DNA of 64,000 nt. It comes from Eucalyptus grandis. Its lineage: Eukaryota > Streptophyta > Magnoliopsida > Myrtales > Myrtaceae. Below, in pieces: positions 34,795-47,289 of the stretch; the stretch's first letter is position 1, and every line of letters begins with the position of its first letter. The stretch is taken from assembly GCF_016545825.1 (NCBI RefSeq), contig NC_052616.1, positions 60,285,278-60,349,277 of the forward strand. Reading direction: 5' to 3'. The position numbers and the translations under genes are program-made. The notes under the pieces were generated by a model. The model saw nothing but the letters and a program-made list of their open reading frames with translations. It did not search any database and had not been told where the DNA came from.

Positions 34795-35869
34795 GTAATT
34801 ACTTGAAATTACCTTAATTGCTACGGCATCGCATCACTTTATTGAATATTGTGATTGGCTGGCTGTGGCATGTGGCCGATAATAGTAGTTAGAAATGACA
34901 TTTTTGATCGTGAGGATGAAACATTGCTAACTAGGTTTTGTACATAAATTCTTACTCTACCAGTTTCACTTAAAGGACGCGGTGAATACGGGAGAGGGTG
35001 ACCCTTTCGAGCTCCCAAATGACGCAACCACTGTCGTCGACGTCGGTGGCGGCATCAGCGAATGCCCTAGGCTCATACTGTCCAAGCATACCATCTCGGA
35101 GGCAAAAACTTTGATCTACCCTACATCGTCAAAGAAGGGTTTTCTTATCCCGGTAATCAATTTTCTTGCTGTGTCACAGGTTCTTTTTTCCCCTTGTAGA
35201 GAAGTAAAATTTCTTCCTTCATCTACGAACAAACAAAGTTTAAAGAAAATTATGCTGCGTAGATTAATTCCGTCATTAAATCGGACCTTCCTAACTCATT
35301 TCAATATATGTTGAAAGTATATCCTTTTTTCTCCGCGCCTGTTGATTGTCTTCTTCCACTAAATTGGCCACCTCTGTATAACTGGCCTTTCTAATGACGT
35401 CTTGTATTGCAATGATGACGAAAGGAGACGATCGGTTGTTGATGGCAGGTTTGGGCCATGTCGCGGGAAGCTTTGTAGATGACCCCATTCCCCTAGGAGA
35501 GCTTTATCAGTGAAGGTTACTTTAGATAAAATATTTTAGAATGGAAAATTCTTGTCCATCAATTAGCTCTTGAAAATGTAATGAAACGAAACGTATAAAC
35601 TACGTATGCTCACATTCATTTGTGTATGTTGATTTTAATCTATTTTGCATTAACAAACCTAGTTGACGATGTTTCCAATGTATGAGCATTTTGTTTGGGA
35701 TAAATTGGCGATCACGAGTCCCAATTATTTCCCGAATCATGATAGTTCATGATTTCAGTCGAATTTTTTTATTTTTTATTTTTTTACAGTGGCAATTTAA
35801 TTGGTTCCAAGATGAGTCCAGCTTATAGCTTCTGAAAAACTGTTGGCGCGCATTGCCGGTGTCGGGTAA
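34795..35869 (+). pseudogene. O-methyltransferase fragment (exons 2-4)
   Basis: Homologous to genes A and B from late intron 1 onward. Exon 2 (34964-35152) starts FHLKDAVNTGEGDPF. It has lost about 125 bp (the stretch corresponding to B residues about 157-198) and reads on through TVVDVGGGISE, the SAM-binding motif, before a frameshift ahead of NFDLPYIVKEGFSYPG. Exon 3 (35449-35515) ends in a TGA. Exon 4 (35790 onward) keeps only LLKNCWRALPVSGK with an upstream stop and breaks off near 35869. Exon 1 and the C-terminal third are missing. A dead relic of the local cluster. Confidence 0.88.
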
Positions 35870-36600
35870 GGTTTTAAATCTACCTACAAGCATGCTAATC
35901 CATGAAAAATGACACTTTTAGGCGAGTTTGTTTCTGCTTAAAGATATGCAACATGTGTTTTTTTTTCTCATAAAAAAATTAAATATTGTGGAAATTTTAC
36001 AAAAATTATGAAAAAAATCTGTGAGTCTACGTTTGAATTGTTTTGACTTAAATAAAAGTCAATGCATGAGGTCTATAAGATTTAGATTTATCAAAAAGTG
36101 AAAGGTTAATAATCAATCTAAAAGTAGGGTTATCACAAGGACAAGTGCTTGGTTTGGTTATGACAAATCCTCACTTCAAGGTATGGTTTATTACGTGAAA
36201 AATAAATGATTTAGAAAACATTTCCTAAAAACAATAATGTGTATCATTTGCAAAAATTAATAAATGAAAAATTTTTTGTTGTACAAAAAATTTAGACATA
36301 AATGAAGCCAAAGGTTACAAATGTTTTCCGACTTAATTCTACATTAATTAATTTATTTAGTGAACCACAACAACTATTAATTTACCTAGATTTTGGATAA
36401 CATTTATGAAAATTTCAATTAGGTCACTAATTGTGTGACGTTGGGAAGGTTCAGAAGATACTCTCCTCTGTGTCCATGGTTTTTCAAAATGCGATTCCAT
36501 TAAGTACTAGGAGTTATAATTCAAGTAAATAAAGTAAAAATGAATGTTTACTAATTTCAATTTTCCTAAAATAATAGATATTTATATATAAGTTAATTAT
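35870..36600. other. Intergenic, AT-rich, no gene seen
   Basis: Around 36190-36300 it shares 'gaaaaataaatgatttagaaaacattt...gtacaaaaaatttagacataaa' blocks with 26600-26770 and 27020-27140, a low-copy local repeat. Nothing else is recognisable. Confidence 0.4.
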
Positions 36601-39055
36601 TGTCAACACCTGAATTTTTGTTGATGTTTTAAATATCCATTTATTTTGCAAAAAAGAAGAAGGTAAAAAGCAATATATATAAGATGAAAATGAACGAAAT
36701 GATAAAAAGATAAATGAGAAATTGTGTGGGCTGGCGCGTCTGTTCCACTCAGCATTATATTCAGGCCCCCTAAAATCCCTCTCCCTTGGCCCATCTTCTT
36801 ATTTCTTTTTAGCCCATTTAATTGATTCTTCGGCCCTATATTTTATTTCTTTTTAGCTCACTTTTGTTGTTTCTTTAAGCCCATCTAAAGCTTGGAGGCC
36901 CAGCCCCAACATTTCTTTCCTTCCTTCACGCACGCAACTTTTTTTTTTTTTTTTTTTATCGGTTACACTATATTCCTACTCTAACTCTTACTCTCAGACT
37001 TTTGTCTTACCTTCTTATAGAGCGTGAGAGTCGAAACGCACTCTTGAAACTAAATCGTCTTCATTCTAACTCTGGAGATTCGAACTCCCCACCTTCTTCT
37101 TCCATGTTGGAAGAGTGGTCATTAGGTAAACCGTAGTGGTTTCATGCAACTCCTTTACTTGGTGGGCATATCGACTGTGACGAAGAGAAATGATGGACAT
37201 AGGGGGAAGGGTGAAGGATGCAGAGTCAGGTGACCCGATGGAAGTGCGCGAGTGACTCAAGTAGTCCTCGGCACGGCACCTTCTAGAATGCATTGAGCTG
37301 GTGTGGCTGACGAAAAAGGATTCCCCCGCAGAGGTGAGGTTAGCGTGGGTGCTAGCGGCACGGAAGAGAGGGAGGAGAGAAGGAAGATCACCATATCTGG
37401 CCGAACGAAGGAGAAGAAGGCGTGTACTCAATCAAAGCGCAAAGCGAAGTTTGAGAGGAAGAAAATTGGTGAAGTTCTCTTCAAAGGATCTCGCAGTGAG
37501 AACCTTTGAGCCTTTCTTCACGAACGGAAGAGGGTCTCAACTGAAGCTGTTCATCGTCGATATCATTCATTTTTGTCTGTGCTGATTCTGGTTAGGCCGT
37601 CGTTCATCACGAACCAGGTAATGATCTCTCTCTAGTATAGTCAATTTTCCTTTGTTCCTTAAGAATCAATAAAGCCGAGTCCAGTCGATAGATTCGTCGT
37701 TTAGTCATATGAAATTGAAGCTTTTTTTGTAGCGAATAATGTTGATTTGAACATCTTTTACCATGTTTAAACTGACGAAAGCATCGAAACGGAGTTTAAT
37801 TTATAACTGGAATCTCGAACCGCATATCATACCATACGTTTGCTAAAATGCCTGAAAGAAGACTCTGGCGTTTGATGGTTCTTGGTTCAGCTACGGCAGA
37901 CTGCAGGTGAAAAGGGGGCTTCGGGATGGAGATGGCTGGAAGGAGAAGATGCAGGAGAAAGAGACCAAATAGGGAAAGAGGACACAAAAGAGAAAAGAAA
38001 TAAAAGAAAACGAAAAACCAGAGGCAAGAGTGAAAAAAGGGGAAAAATAAAGAATGAGGAAATGGGCTATGTTTTTAATTTAATTTTGGGAAGGTCGGTG
38101 AGCTAGTGTATCATGGGCCGAAGAGAAAGTTCGGGTTAAGAAGAGAAAATGGACGCGGGATAGAATTTGAGTGGGCTGTTTGGGATTAATTCAAAGTGGG
38201 CCTTAGCTTTTTTAGCCCAGCCTGCTCCGATAGGATTCGGGTTTGTCTAGTTGGGTCGGTCTCTTAATCCGGTCCGAATTTCTTTTGTATTAATATTTAA
38301 AAATATCAATAATAATAAATAATAATGAAAATTAAAAATTCAGAAAATTATAGAAATATAGAAAATTCGGAGAATCATTAAAGAATTTTAGAAAATTCAG
38401 AAAATCACTAAAAAAATAGAAAATCCATAAAAAAAAAACTGAAAAATTAGAAAAATCATAAAAAAATTCAAATTTTTTTTAGAAATTAAATCCTAAAATT
38501 GGAAAATAGGCTTCTCCTTTTCCTATTGCCTTTTTCTATTTTAGGGACAATCTTAGAATATTTGCATGCTTTCTATTATAATTATAATTGATTGTGCTTT
38601 TCAATTTTGGATGTCACTTTCCTGCTTTAAGATGGTTAGGATGCTACTTAGAACACTTGGATAGGCTACTATGGTGTTAACTAGCATGTGATTAGGTTAG
38701 GTATCAAAAGGACGTTAGCCTTAAGGCTAACGTGATCAAATCACCGAGTTTAGAATCTTTAGATATGTAAATAGTAAGATATTCTTCCATATCTTCTTGG
38801 ATTTTTAATCGACTCCAAATGGACTAGTGGCGATTCCTTAGTCAAAATTCACCTAGACTTAATTGATTAAAAACATAAACGCTTGACATTGCACAAGGTA
38901 TGGGCTTGGAGAACCCGAGTCGATGGATGGCCATCATGTGAGGTGTGGGATTGGTGTGACTAGTAAAGGCTGCGCTGGTGAGCTATATGATCCTATTATG
39001 ATCCTATTATAGGGTGCAGGAGTCAATTCGATTACATATTCTATAAGAAAGATCT
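36601..39055 (+). mobile_element. LTR-like element, family L2, plus orientation (right end approximate)
   Basis: Starts TGTCAACACC at 36601. It then follows the order of the reverse complement of 14324-16562: GC-rich central block, 'aaaaattcagaaaatc' A-rich tract, 'gattaggttaggtatcaaaagg', then 'aatcgactccaaatggactagtggcgattcc'. The right end and TSD could not be fixed; the duplicated promoter of pseudogene A begins at about 39061. It is a decayed solo LTR or fragment without coding capacity; the open frames at 37300-37600 lie in the GC-rich block. Confidence 0.6.
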
Positions 39056-39060
39056 ATGTT

Positions 39061-39720
39061 TCTAGAATTTGGGCACTTAATCTTCCTTCCTTACTTAACT
39101 TTTAGGGTATACTCTTGAAGCAGGACAATAGAGTCTATTATTGTACCAACCCATAGGAGCGTGTCATTAGAGTAGTTGGTGGAAGAAAAGGAGAAGATGG
39201 CAACTGATCCAGTGGCTGCGATACTTCCTATCTTTTCGTCCTAGACCGGCGGTATTTGGCTGTAGCATTATAATGATAACTACAACATTGCACAAGATCT
39301 GGTGGGTATAACAGGCAGCCTATTTTCTTTGGTAGGGTATTGGCATTTCGCTAAAACTTATCTAGAGCTCTGCCACCCGTTCTCTCCTTAGCAGAAAGCG
39401 AGTTCTTTTCATGCTTTTTCGAGGGTGACGACAGTACATATCCATCCAAATCTCATACTCTGTGATTCTTCTTTGCGTAAAATCTTGGAATATGGTAGGG
39501 CAATAAAGGCTATTTTTTCTACAGAAAAAATAAACGACCTGAGAAACCTAGCACGGCGCACAGCTCATCAGTTACCTTATAAAAGCAACTCCATTGTCAC
39601 ACACTCTTTTCAAACAACTTCTTAGTCCTCTCCACTTCCCACTCCAAAGCGCAGTCTCTCCTACTATGCGGATTGAAAAGAACCTAAGAAAGGAAAAAAA
39701 AAAAAAAATATTCAGGAAAC
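39061..39720 (+). promoter_or_regulatory. Promoter region of pseudogene A (duplicate of 48740-49384)
   Basis: Near-identical to the region upstream of gene B. The duplicated block starts at 'ctagaatttgggcac' in both. TATA box 'cttataaaagc' lies at about 39570-39580, roughly 140 bp before the ATG. The preserved TATA box suggests the dead copy may still be transcribed. Confidence 0.75.
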
Positions 39721-40700
39721 ATGAGTTTGGACGAAACCCTAGCGGTCACCACCGCCCAAGAAGACGAAGAGTTCTTGTTCGCTTTCAAACAAGACATGAT
39801 CTCGTGCGTTCCCCTGGTCTTGAAGTCCACGATCGAGCTCGGCATCCTCAAGCTCTTGTCCGAGAGCTCTGCTCAGCTCTCGCCCATCCACATTGTGTCC
39901 CGCCTCTCCATCAAGAATCCCGATGCTGCAATCACCATCAACCGCATCCTGCGTTTGGTCGCCAGCTTCTCTTTCCTCTCGTGCACCCTCATGCAGGACA
40001 AAGCCAGGCGGCCTAAGAGGACGTACCGCCTGGGCCCCTTGAGCAAGTACTATGTGAGTGAGCAAGGGGCTAGCATGGCGCCATGGTTGCTTTTACTCTT
40101 TGACGAGGTTTCCTTGAGAACGTGGAACGCAGATAAATGAATTCGAACTGTCACATTTTGTGGGACTCACCATGTTCGATAGTTAAGTTTATGCAATAAT
40201 ATCCCCGTCGCATCTCATGCAAAATTGATTAGCTTGATACTTGAAGTTAAATTTCAATGTTGTTGAATATATGAAAATGCCATAAAAAATTTCGAGGAAG
40301 TAATGTGATGGCTATTAAATGCATTAAGCACATCAACAGGAGTCATCTGCATCTATATATATTAATTACCTTAATAGTGACAAGATGCGATCACTTTAAA
40401 TGAATATTGTGATTGTATGGCTGTCTACACATTGTTGACAATTTTATACATGAACGCTTGCTCTGTAGGTTTTACTTAAAAGATGAAATGATTTAGGGAA
40501 AAGACAACCCTTTCAAGCTGGCGAACGGCGCGATCCTCTTCGACTACACTGGGATAGACCCAAGGTACAACAGCCACTTCAACAATGCCATGAAGTGTAT
40601 GTCTACCATTTTCATGGGCAAATTCATGGTCACTTATTGCGAATTCGAGAATGCCAAAATGGTTGTCAACATCGGCGGTGGTGACGGTAAATGCCTTAAG

Positions 40701-41206
40701 TTTTGGAAATTTCCTATAATATGGGCTTACATTAATTAATTGATTTTCTATTTTAAATAATCGGGTTAATGGATATTCCAATATTTTTTATACCTTAAAG
40801 TGATTTGATTGAATTGGGTATTGGCATCTATTGTTAACGGGCCTAGTTGAGCAGCAAAGTGTAGGCAATTGTATTTGATTGAAGCCCGTAATGGGAAGGG
40901 CCCGATTGACACACTGTTGATTATGGTTTGCTAGGTCCCCTCTCTAGCCTATAAAAAGGTAGGTTATACCTATCAGTTGCTTTAATCCCATTGAAAGCTG
41001 CTATACCGAAATAGGTCATAGAGAGGAAGATCTGGTATTCCAATAGATCATTGATTATCAGAGTGATCTAGTTTTCTTCAAGTAAAGCAATGGCTCAAAC
41101 AGGTACGCTTTAATTCTGCTGTATTTATTGATTTCGGTGTTTTACAATCATGTATGGATCCGTTTGTTCTTAATTGATCAATTTTTTATGAGAATAATAT
41201 TCTACA
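40701..41206 (+). repeat. 5' LTR of the copia-derived element
   Basis: 506 bp, with a TATA-like 'gcctataaaaaggtagg' near 40949. Matches 44856-45352 with few differences. Confidence 0.9.
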
Positions 41207-43494
41207 TGCGGTATCAGAGCTAGTCATATATGATTGTAGAACCCAAATTTTATATTTTTATGGACAAATTCGAAATTTTCCTCTTTGAGCCAAATATGGG
41301 CATTGTCTTTCGTGTGGATTTTTTTGCTTGATTGATCCTAAAACCATAAGGCTTTTTTTCTACATGTCGAGATCTTTCCAATCATATATAATTTGTATAA
41401 TTTCATTGAGAACTGAGAGAGAATTTTAAATTTGAAATTCTAGGCTTTATACCTAAAAAGTTCTAGAATTTTCAAATTACTTGTTCGTCGTAAATTGTTG
41501 CATGGGTATTTTTATGTATGTGTTTTAGCATCCTTTTGTTGCATTAAAGTAAGCCCCCATCTTCCTCTCCGTTCTCTAGATTTTGAAATCTTAATTTGGA
41601 AAACCATTGCTTCATGTTCGTTCCTTCAGTGACATGATTATTTTGGCGTGATCGTTCGATAATCGATTTGGTTTTTCTTGGATGGGTTTGGTATGGGAGG
41701 GGTACAAGTATGGATTTGGATTGCTTTGCTATTGATAGCCTCTTATGCGCATGTTTCGCATTCTTGTTTCGGTGCAATGACCCCGTTAGATGCTGACATT
41801 CGGCGTTTTTGGATGATGGGTTTGCAAAGATTTTTTTTTTTTTTTTGTGCCTGTTCAAGGGTTAAGTTGATCTCTTAAATCAGAAGTTTTTTTTTTTTTT
41901 TTTTTTTTTAATGTTCTGGAAATTGTGGAATGAAGGGTCTTCATTCTTTTATGTCCTGGGGCTATGTTTATGGCGGGGGAGGAGCTGACGGTGTTTGTTT
42001 AATTGAATAAAAATAATGCATTCACATTGAGTAGATTGGACATCAAAATATTAATTTTTCTAATGATCCATGCATGAAACGCCGGAAACCCACCGACGAC
42101 GAGCACGTCCGATTCACCGCGCGAGAAGGACTGTGTGATTGGGCGCGGTCCCGCGCCCCCTCGCGAAACCCTAGGGCTCCTGTTTCGGGTGTCAAGGAGT
42201 TGGGTTTTTTTTTTTTTTAGTTCGGATTCGATTGGAATGTGATTCGTTGAGGTGGTTCTTCGTTTGCAATGTGGCGTGCGGATGTGGATTTACTTTTGAG
42301 TATTGTTCTTCTTTGGCACTTTAATGCTGCTGGGACTAGGGATTTTATTACTTCAGGCGGTTTTGCATGAGAATAAGTGGCATGCTTGCCGGGGATTTTG
42401 ATTTGTGTGTGAATTGAGTGTATAATTTGATAATTCTTTATGGGATATCCGTTTTGGCTGAGTAGTAGGGAAAAGTAGTTAGAACGATGGCTTCTTGAGT
42501 AGTTCTGGTTTTGTGTGAGGCGTTTTGTAGCTAGATGGAAGCGGATGATTCCGTGGGAATCGGAGACCGTTAGTGATGTTTTCTCTCGTTGTGGCGAATT
42601 CAAGATCAGTTTTTTCAATGAAATTTAGATGAATTCCATTAATGGTAATCGTGGGTACTGCTTATGGATTGCTGAACTTGGCTTTCTTTGATGGATGGTG
42701 AACTTCTCATTCGATTATGCCCTATAAGCAATGGTCTGTGATAGTATTTTATGTGAACGATCATTGCGTAGAAGAGAAGGGAAAGTAAGTTTAAGAGGGC
42801 AATTGGATTAGAGATCTTCTTCTATATCAATCTTGATTTTTGCTAGTAACAAACAATATTGCTTGCGCCATGCACGGGATCTTACTCTATTCACACTCTC
42901 TCGCATAAATTGACATTGTGATAGCAGATATTGTAACTTATTATCATAGATTGAATTCAGAAACATTTAAAAAAAAAATTGCAGAAGTGATGCTATCTTT
43001 CATAACATATTGCAATTCTTGCTGCAGAATCAACATTCACTTTTCTATTTGCTGTTTTGTCTTAATCTCTTGCCTATATGTACTTGGGATTTGACATGAG
43101 TGCTTAAGATTGCTAGTGAGACTTTAATTTATTAATTTAAACATGAGGACCTATTAACTAAAGGTGATAGAATGGTGGGTTGTTTTCCCTGTCTGGAGTA
43201 ATTGGGTGCCTTGGTATTTGGTGCACGAGTAATTTAAATTTAATACGAAATATGTTGATTGAAGTGCTAGAGGCACCTATCTTTTCTTTTGTTGGGTTAA
43301 TTCGGTGATTTGGATTAAAACCATCTTTCTGACCCCAAAAAAAAAAAAAAAAAAAAAAAAATTTGTGGGAAAAATTGTTGCTTGATAAATGCAATATGAT
43401 CTTGGGAAGCACATGTTGTAAAGTGCTTCATATTATTTGATGAATTTTGGGCATAAACTTTGTTGAAGTTCCTTATTGATAAAAATTAGTATAT

Positions 43495-43915
43495 ACAATT
43501 GCCTGCCCAAAGGGGGTTATTGTGTATATTAATTTAAAAATTGCATGAAAATAAATTCCAAAATTAAAAGATGGGGATGTATGACTCAAAAAGGTTTATC
43601 TGCCCAAAGGGGATAAATTTTTGAAAGTTATATGTAATTCCCCTTTATATTGATATATTAGAGATGAATGATGGGGATGTGTGACTCAAAAGGTTTATTT
43701 GCCTAATGGGGATAAATTTTTTAGAGTTGTGTGTAATTCCCCTCTATGTTGAGATAATAGAGATATATATAATTTAAAGGATTTGTTTGCTCAAAGGGGA
43801 TGGATCATTGACAATTATATGTAATTCTCCTTATTGTTGCTTTATAAACTTCATGCTGTGAAAAATAATTGTACATTATACACTCTGCCCAAAGGGGAGT
43901 TTATAATGTACTAAT
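43495..43915 (+). repeat. Five spaced 'TGCCCAAAGGGG' motifs
   Basis: The motif or a close variant occurs near 43503, 43600, 43701, 43788 and 43890. Most copies are followed by a shared stretch ('ataaatttttgaaagttatatgtaattcccc' type), giving a period of roughly 90-100 bp. It lies inside the copia-derived element, upstream of the RNase H tail. Non-coding; role unknown. Confidence 0.8.
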
Positions 43916-44055
43916 TATTTTTGTTGAAATATTTATTGCCCATAATTGATCTTATTGCATTATGTGTGACAAACAATTACTTTTCTTATAAATAACAACA
44001 ATGTCACGGTTGAAATGTTAATTGGATCAAATATTATACTATTAAGGACTTGGTC

Positions 44056-44197
44056 AAAAATGGAGACGTTGTAATTGAAAATATCATAACTGAGTCAATG
44101 TTGGCTGATCCTCTAACAAAAGGCTTACGACCCATTTTGTTTAAAGAATATGTAAAGAATATGGGTGTTTTAGAATCTTTTGATTTCTTTTGTTAGT
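44056..44197 (+). pseudogene. copia RNase H C-terminal fragment
   Basis: An open frame of about 45 codons ending in TAG at 44195-44197 contains ITESMLADPLTKGL, the conserved end of copia RNase H. It is the only pol coding sequence left in this element. Confidence 0.8.
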
Positions 44198-44855
44198 GGG
44201 AGTTATATAGTTTGTATTTCTGGATATTATAGTTATATGCGACCGATAATGCTTTTATGATGTCTATTAAAGCATTTATTTTCAATGATTGTTGTTATTG
44301 ATTCTATTGTTATTTTTTCTCCTGTTGACTGAGAAATGGAAATATAAAATAGTATCTTTAAACAAATTTTAGTTTAAAGATGACTGGATGTCACTGATTA
44401 TGAGATCTTATGTTGGATTGTGACATAATTGTGCAATTTCATGTTGTTTAGAAATCACACTAAGGCAATTTCATGTTGTTTAGAAATTGCGATAATGTAA
44501 TTTCATGTCGTTGAGAAATTGCATTGAGGACCGATAAGAAATAGTGTATATCTTGATCACATATTGGCACTATTTTTTAGTACACTACTAGACCCATGAT
44601 CCATGAAAATATAATACTTATTATATGTGATTATGGAAGGTCTTGTGTTGTGGTATTTTTTTAACACATTGATCTCCATAGTCCTATATTGAGGTTATAT
44701 AGGATTTGATTGGTATTGAGATGCCATTATTGGATTATTTTAAAAGTTGTGGCCACATAAAACAAAATTTTAGTTTTTAACCCGATAGTGTCGTTTTCAA
44801 TATAAAATATTTTTCAAAATAAAATAAGTTAATTAATGTAGCCCAAGTGGGAGAA

Positions 44856-45352
44856 TGTTGGAAATTTCCTATAATATGGGCTTACATTAATTAATTGATT
44901 TTCTATTTTAAATAATCGGGTTAATAGATATTCTAATATTTTTTATACCCTAAAATGATTTGATTGAATTGGGTATTGACATCTATTGTTAACGGGCCTA
45001 GTTGAGCAGCAAAGTGTAGGCAATTGTATTTGACTGAAGCCCGTAATAGGAAGGGCCAGTTGTTGATTAGGGTTTGCTAGGTCCCCTCTCTAGCCTATAA
45101 AAAGGTAGGTTATACCTATCAGTTGCTTTAATCCTATTGAAAGCTGCTATACCGAAATAGGTCATAAAGAGGAAGATCTGGTATTCCAATAGATCCCTGA
45201 TTATCAGAGTGATCTAGTTTTCTTCAAGTAAAGCAATTGCTCAAACAGGTACGCTTTAATTCCGCTATATTTATTGATCTCGGTGTTTTACAATCATGTA
45301 TGGATCCGTTTGTTCTTAATTGATTAATTGTTTATGAGAATAATATTCTACA
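44856..45352 (+). repeat. 3' LTR of the copia-derived element
   Basis: 497 bp, starts TGTTGGAAAT and ends TTCTACA. About 9 bp shorter than the 5' LTR because of a small deletion in the 'gaagggcc' area. Confidence 0.9.
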
Positions 45353-46341
45353 TTAAGTTTATAGTCTCCAAGCACCCCCACCTCCAGGGCATAAACTTCG
45401 ATCTACCTCATGTTGTCAAAAATGGGCTTTCTTATCCCGGTAATTGATTTTCGAACTAAAATTTCTTACTTCCTCTATAAACATACAAAGTTCAATGAAA
45501 ATTATGCTGCATAGATTAATTCTCTCAACGGATCGGACCTTTCTAATTCATTTCAATTCATGTTAAAAACATCTCGTTTGCTCCATACCTGTTGATTGCC
45601 TTCTTCCTATAATTATGTCGCCTATATACAGTTGGCCCTTCTAAGGATGTCTTATGAAGCAATGACGACGAAATGAGACAACTAGTTTTTTATGGCAGGT
45701 TTGGAGAATGTAGGAGGGAGCTTTGTGGATGATCCCATCCCAAAAGGAGACATCCTCTTAACGAAGTTACTTTGGATTAATTGTTTAGCACTCAAGCTCC
45801 CGGAAATGAGATGAAAAGAAACGTGTAAAATTACGTAGCTTATAATTCATTTGAACATGATTTCTCTAATTGATTTTAATTGATTTTGCATTAATGGACA
45901 TAGCTTAAGACAGTTCCAATGTACGAGCATTTTGTTTAGGACAGATTGGCGATCGGGAGTCTTAATTGATTTTGATTGTTTGCTGTTTTTTTGCAGTGGC
46001 AATTCCATAGTTTCACGGACGAGTTTGGCATACAGCTCCTGAAGAAATGCTGGAAGGCGTTGCCGGCATCGGGCAAGGTGGTGATCATAGACCCAGTCAG
46101 CCCGGAATACCCAGGGACGGACCTAGTGACCCGGGCCACGTTCACTTCCGATATGGTCATGCTGGCATTGCCTCCAGGAGGGAAAGATCGGACGCTGAGG
46201 GAAGTCGAGGTCGTGGCCCACGCGGCCGGGTTCAGCTCCCCGAAAGTGGGCTGCCAGGTCCTCAACATGTGGGCGCTTGAGCTATCAAGATGTCGAATGA
46301 ATAATTATCTGGAACTGTTCACTTCTCGGCCGTTCTTGTAA

Positions 46342-47137
46342 CCGCCGAACAGATGTATTGCACCTTCTTGAGCAATCGAGAAAGAAATGATTTCTCATAG
46401 CAACCCTAATTTTTAATCCCAGGAGTTGACTTAATTATTGAAAGTCAAGTCGTATACATGAGTAATTGATATGGACATGACACATCTGTTATTCAAAATC
46501 ACGATCTAACCATTCAATGTAACTTTGAGATGGTCAAAACCTGCATGATATAGCAAAATCCTTGTTTGTTATATGCGGATTAAATTGTTTGAGTGTTTTT
46601 AAGAAAATCAGTCTAGTCAAAATATTTATATATACCTCTTTGATTTTCCCCTTTTTGGCCTTTAATCTCTTTTTTTTTGGGTCAAATTTTTGCCCTTTAA
46701 TCTAATTTCATATTGAATCTTCCTGCAAGCTTGCCAATCTACATAATCCTACCTTTTGAGCTAGTTTGTTTCCACTTAAAGCAAAAGTATTTTTTCTTTA
46801 ATTCTCGTCATAGTCGAAATTAAAAAATAAATAAATTATAACTGAACTTATGTCATAAACGTCGTGAGTTAAATAATAGTCAAAGTGCGTGTACCATGAG
46901 ATTAGGATCAGTGAAAGAAAAATACAAATGTAAAAGAAGGTTGACTTGTCACATGTAGGAGCGATTTCTTTGGCTGTGAACGATCCTTGTTCAAAATCAA
47001 CTATGTTTTCCCACTTAATCTAATCTAGGGGGCCCTAGTTTGGCACCATAAATGTGAGACTTCATTCGACATATGTGGATATTTATATAATTATATATTT
47101 GATGAGAAGATTAGGGGCAGCGCCATAGGCTAGTCAG
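46342..47137. repeat. Downstream flank of A, duplicate of 52612-53700
   Basis: From about 46285 the sequence 'gatgtc(g/a)aatgaataatt..ctgttcacttctcggccgttcttgtaacc' matches 52615 onward and continues to 'gacttcattcgacatatg'. It lacks the SINE and the poly-T insertion found at 53046 and 53517 of the partner, so it supplies the empty sites for both. Confidence 0.85.
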
Positions 47138-47289
47138 GTTGGGGACAAGTAGGTTATCTTGGTTGTTGAATGACGGCTACAAGGTTCTATAGGTGAGGGC
47201 GGTTGTGGAACGAAACATGTGAGAATATCCTTATATATGTCTGTAGGCTATTCAAAGTTCTTAACCTGTTTAAGGTTCTCAAGTGAATT

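Larger units (their letters stand above)
40701..45352 (+). mobile_element. Non-autonomous copia-derived LTR element, TSD TTAAG
   Basis: LTRs at 40701-41206 and 44856-45352 are highly similar and end ATTCTACA. TSD TTAAG lies at 40696-40700 and 45353-45357. The 5' LTR starts TT instead of TG, probably a mutation. A primer site 'tgcggtatcagagc' (initiator-Met tRNA type) follows the 5' LTR, and a purine tract 'aagtgggagaa' precedes the 3' LTR. The 3.6-kb interior has no gag, protease, integrase or RT. Only the end of copia RNase H survives at about 44070-44195 (LADPLTKGLRPILFKEYV). The rest is non-coding. Confidence 0.93.
39721..46341 (+). pseudogene. O-methyltransferase pseudogene A (COMT-like)
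   Basis: Tandem copy of gene B. Exon 1 (39721-40124) is open and starts MSLDETLAVTTAQEDEE. Exon 2 is split into 40469-40700 and 45353-45439 by a copia-derived element with TSD TTAAG. Exon 3 is about 45699-45765. Exon 4 (45997-46341) starts WQFHSF. Lesions: the exon 1 donor GT is GA; exon 2 has TAG at 40494-40496 where B has GAG; the insertion; a 1-bp loss at the end of exon 3. A deletion in the last codons replaces the B ending with an 18-residue tail read from what is downstream DNA in the B copy. The SAM motif has drifted (NIGGGDG). Non-functional; any product would stop after exon 1. Confidence 0.92.
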
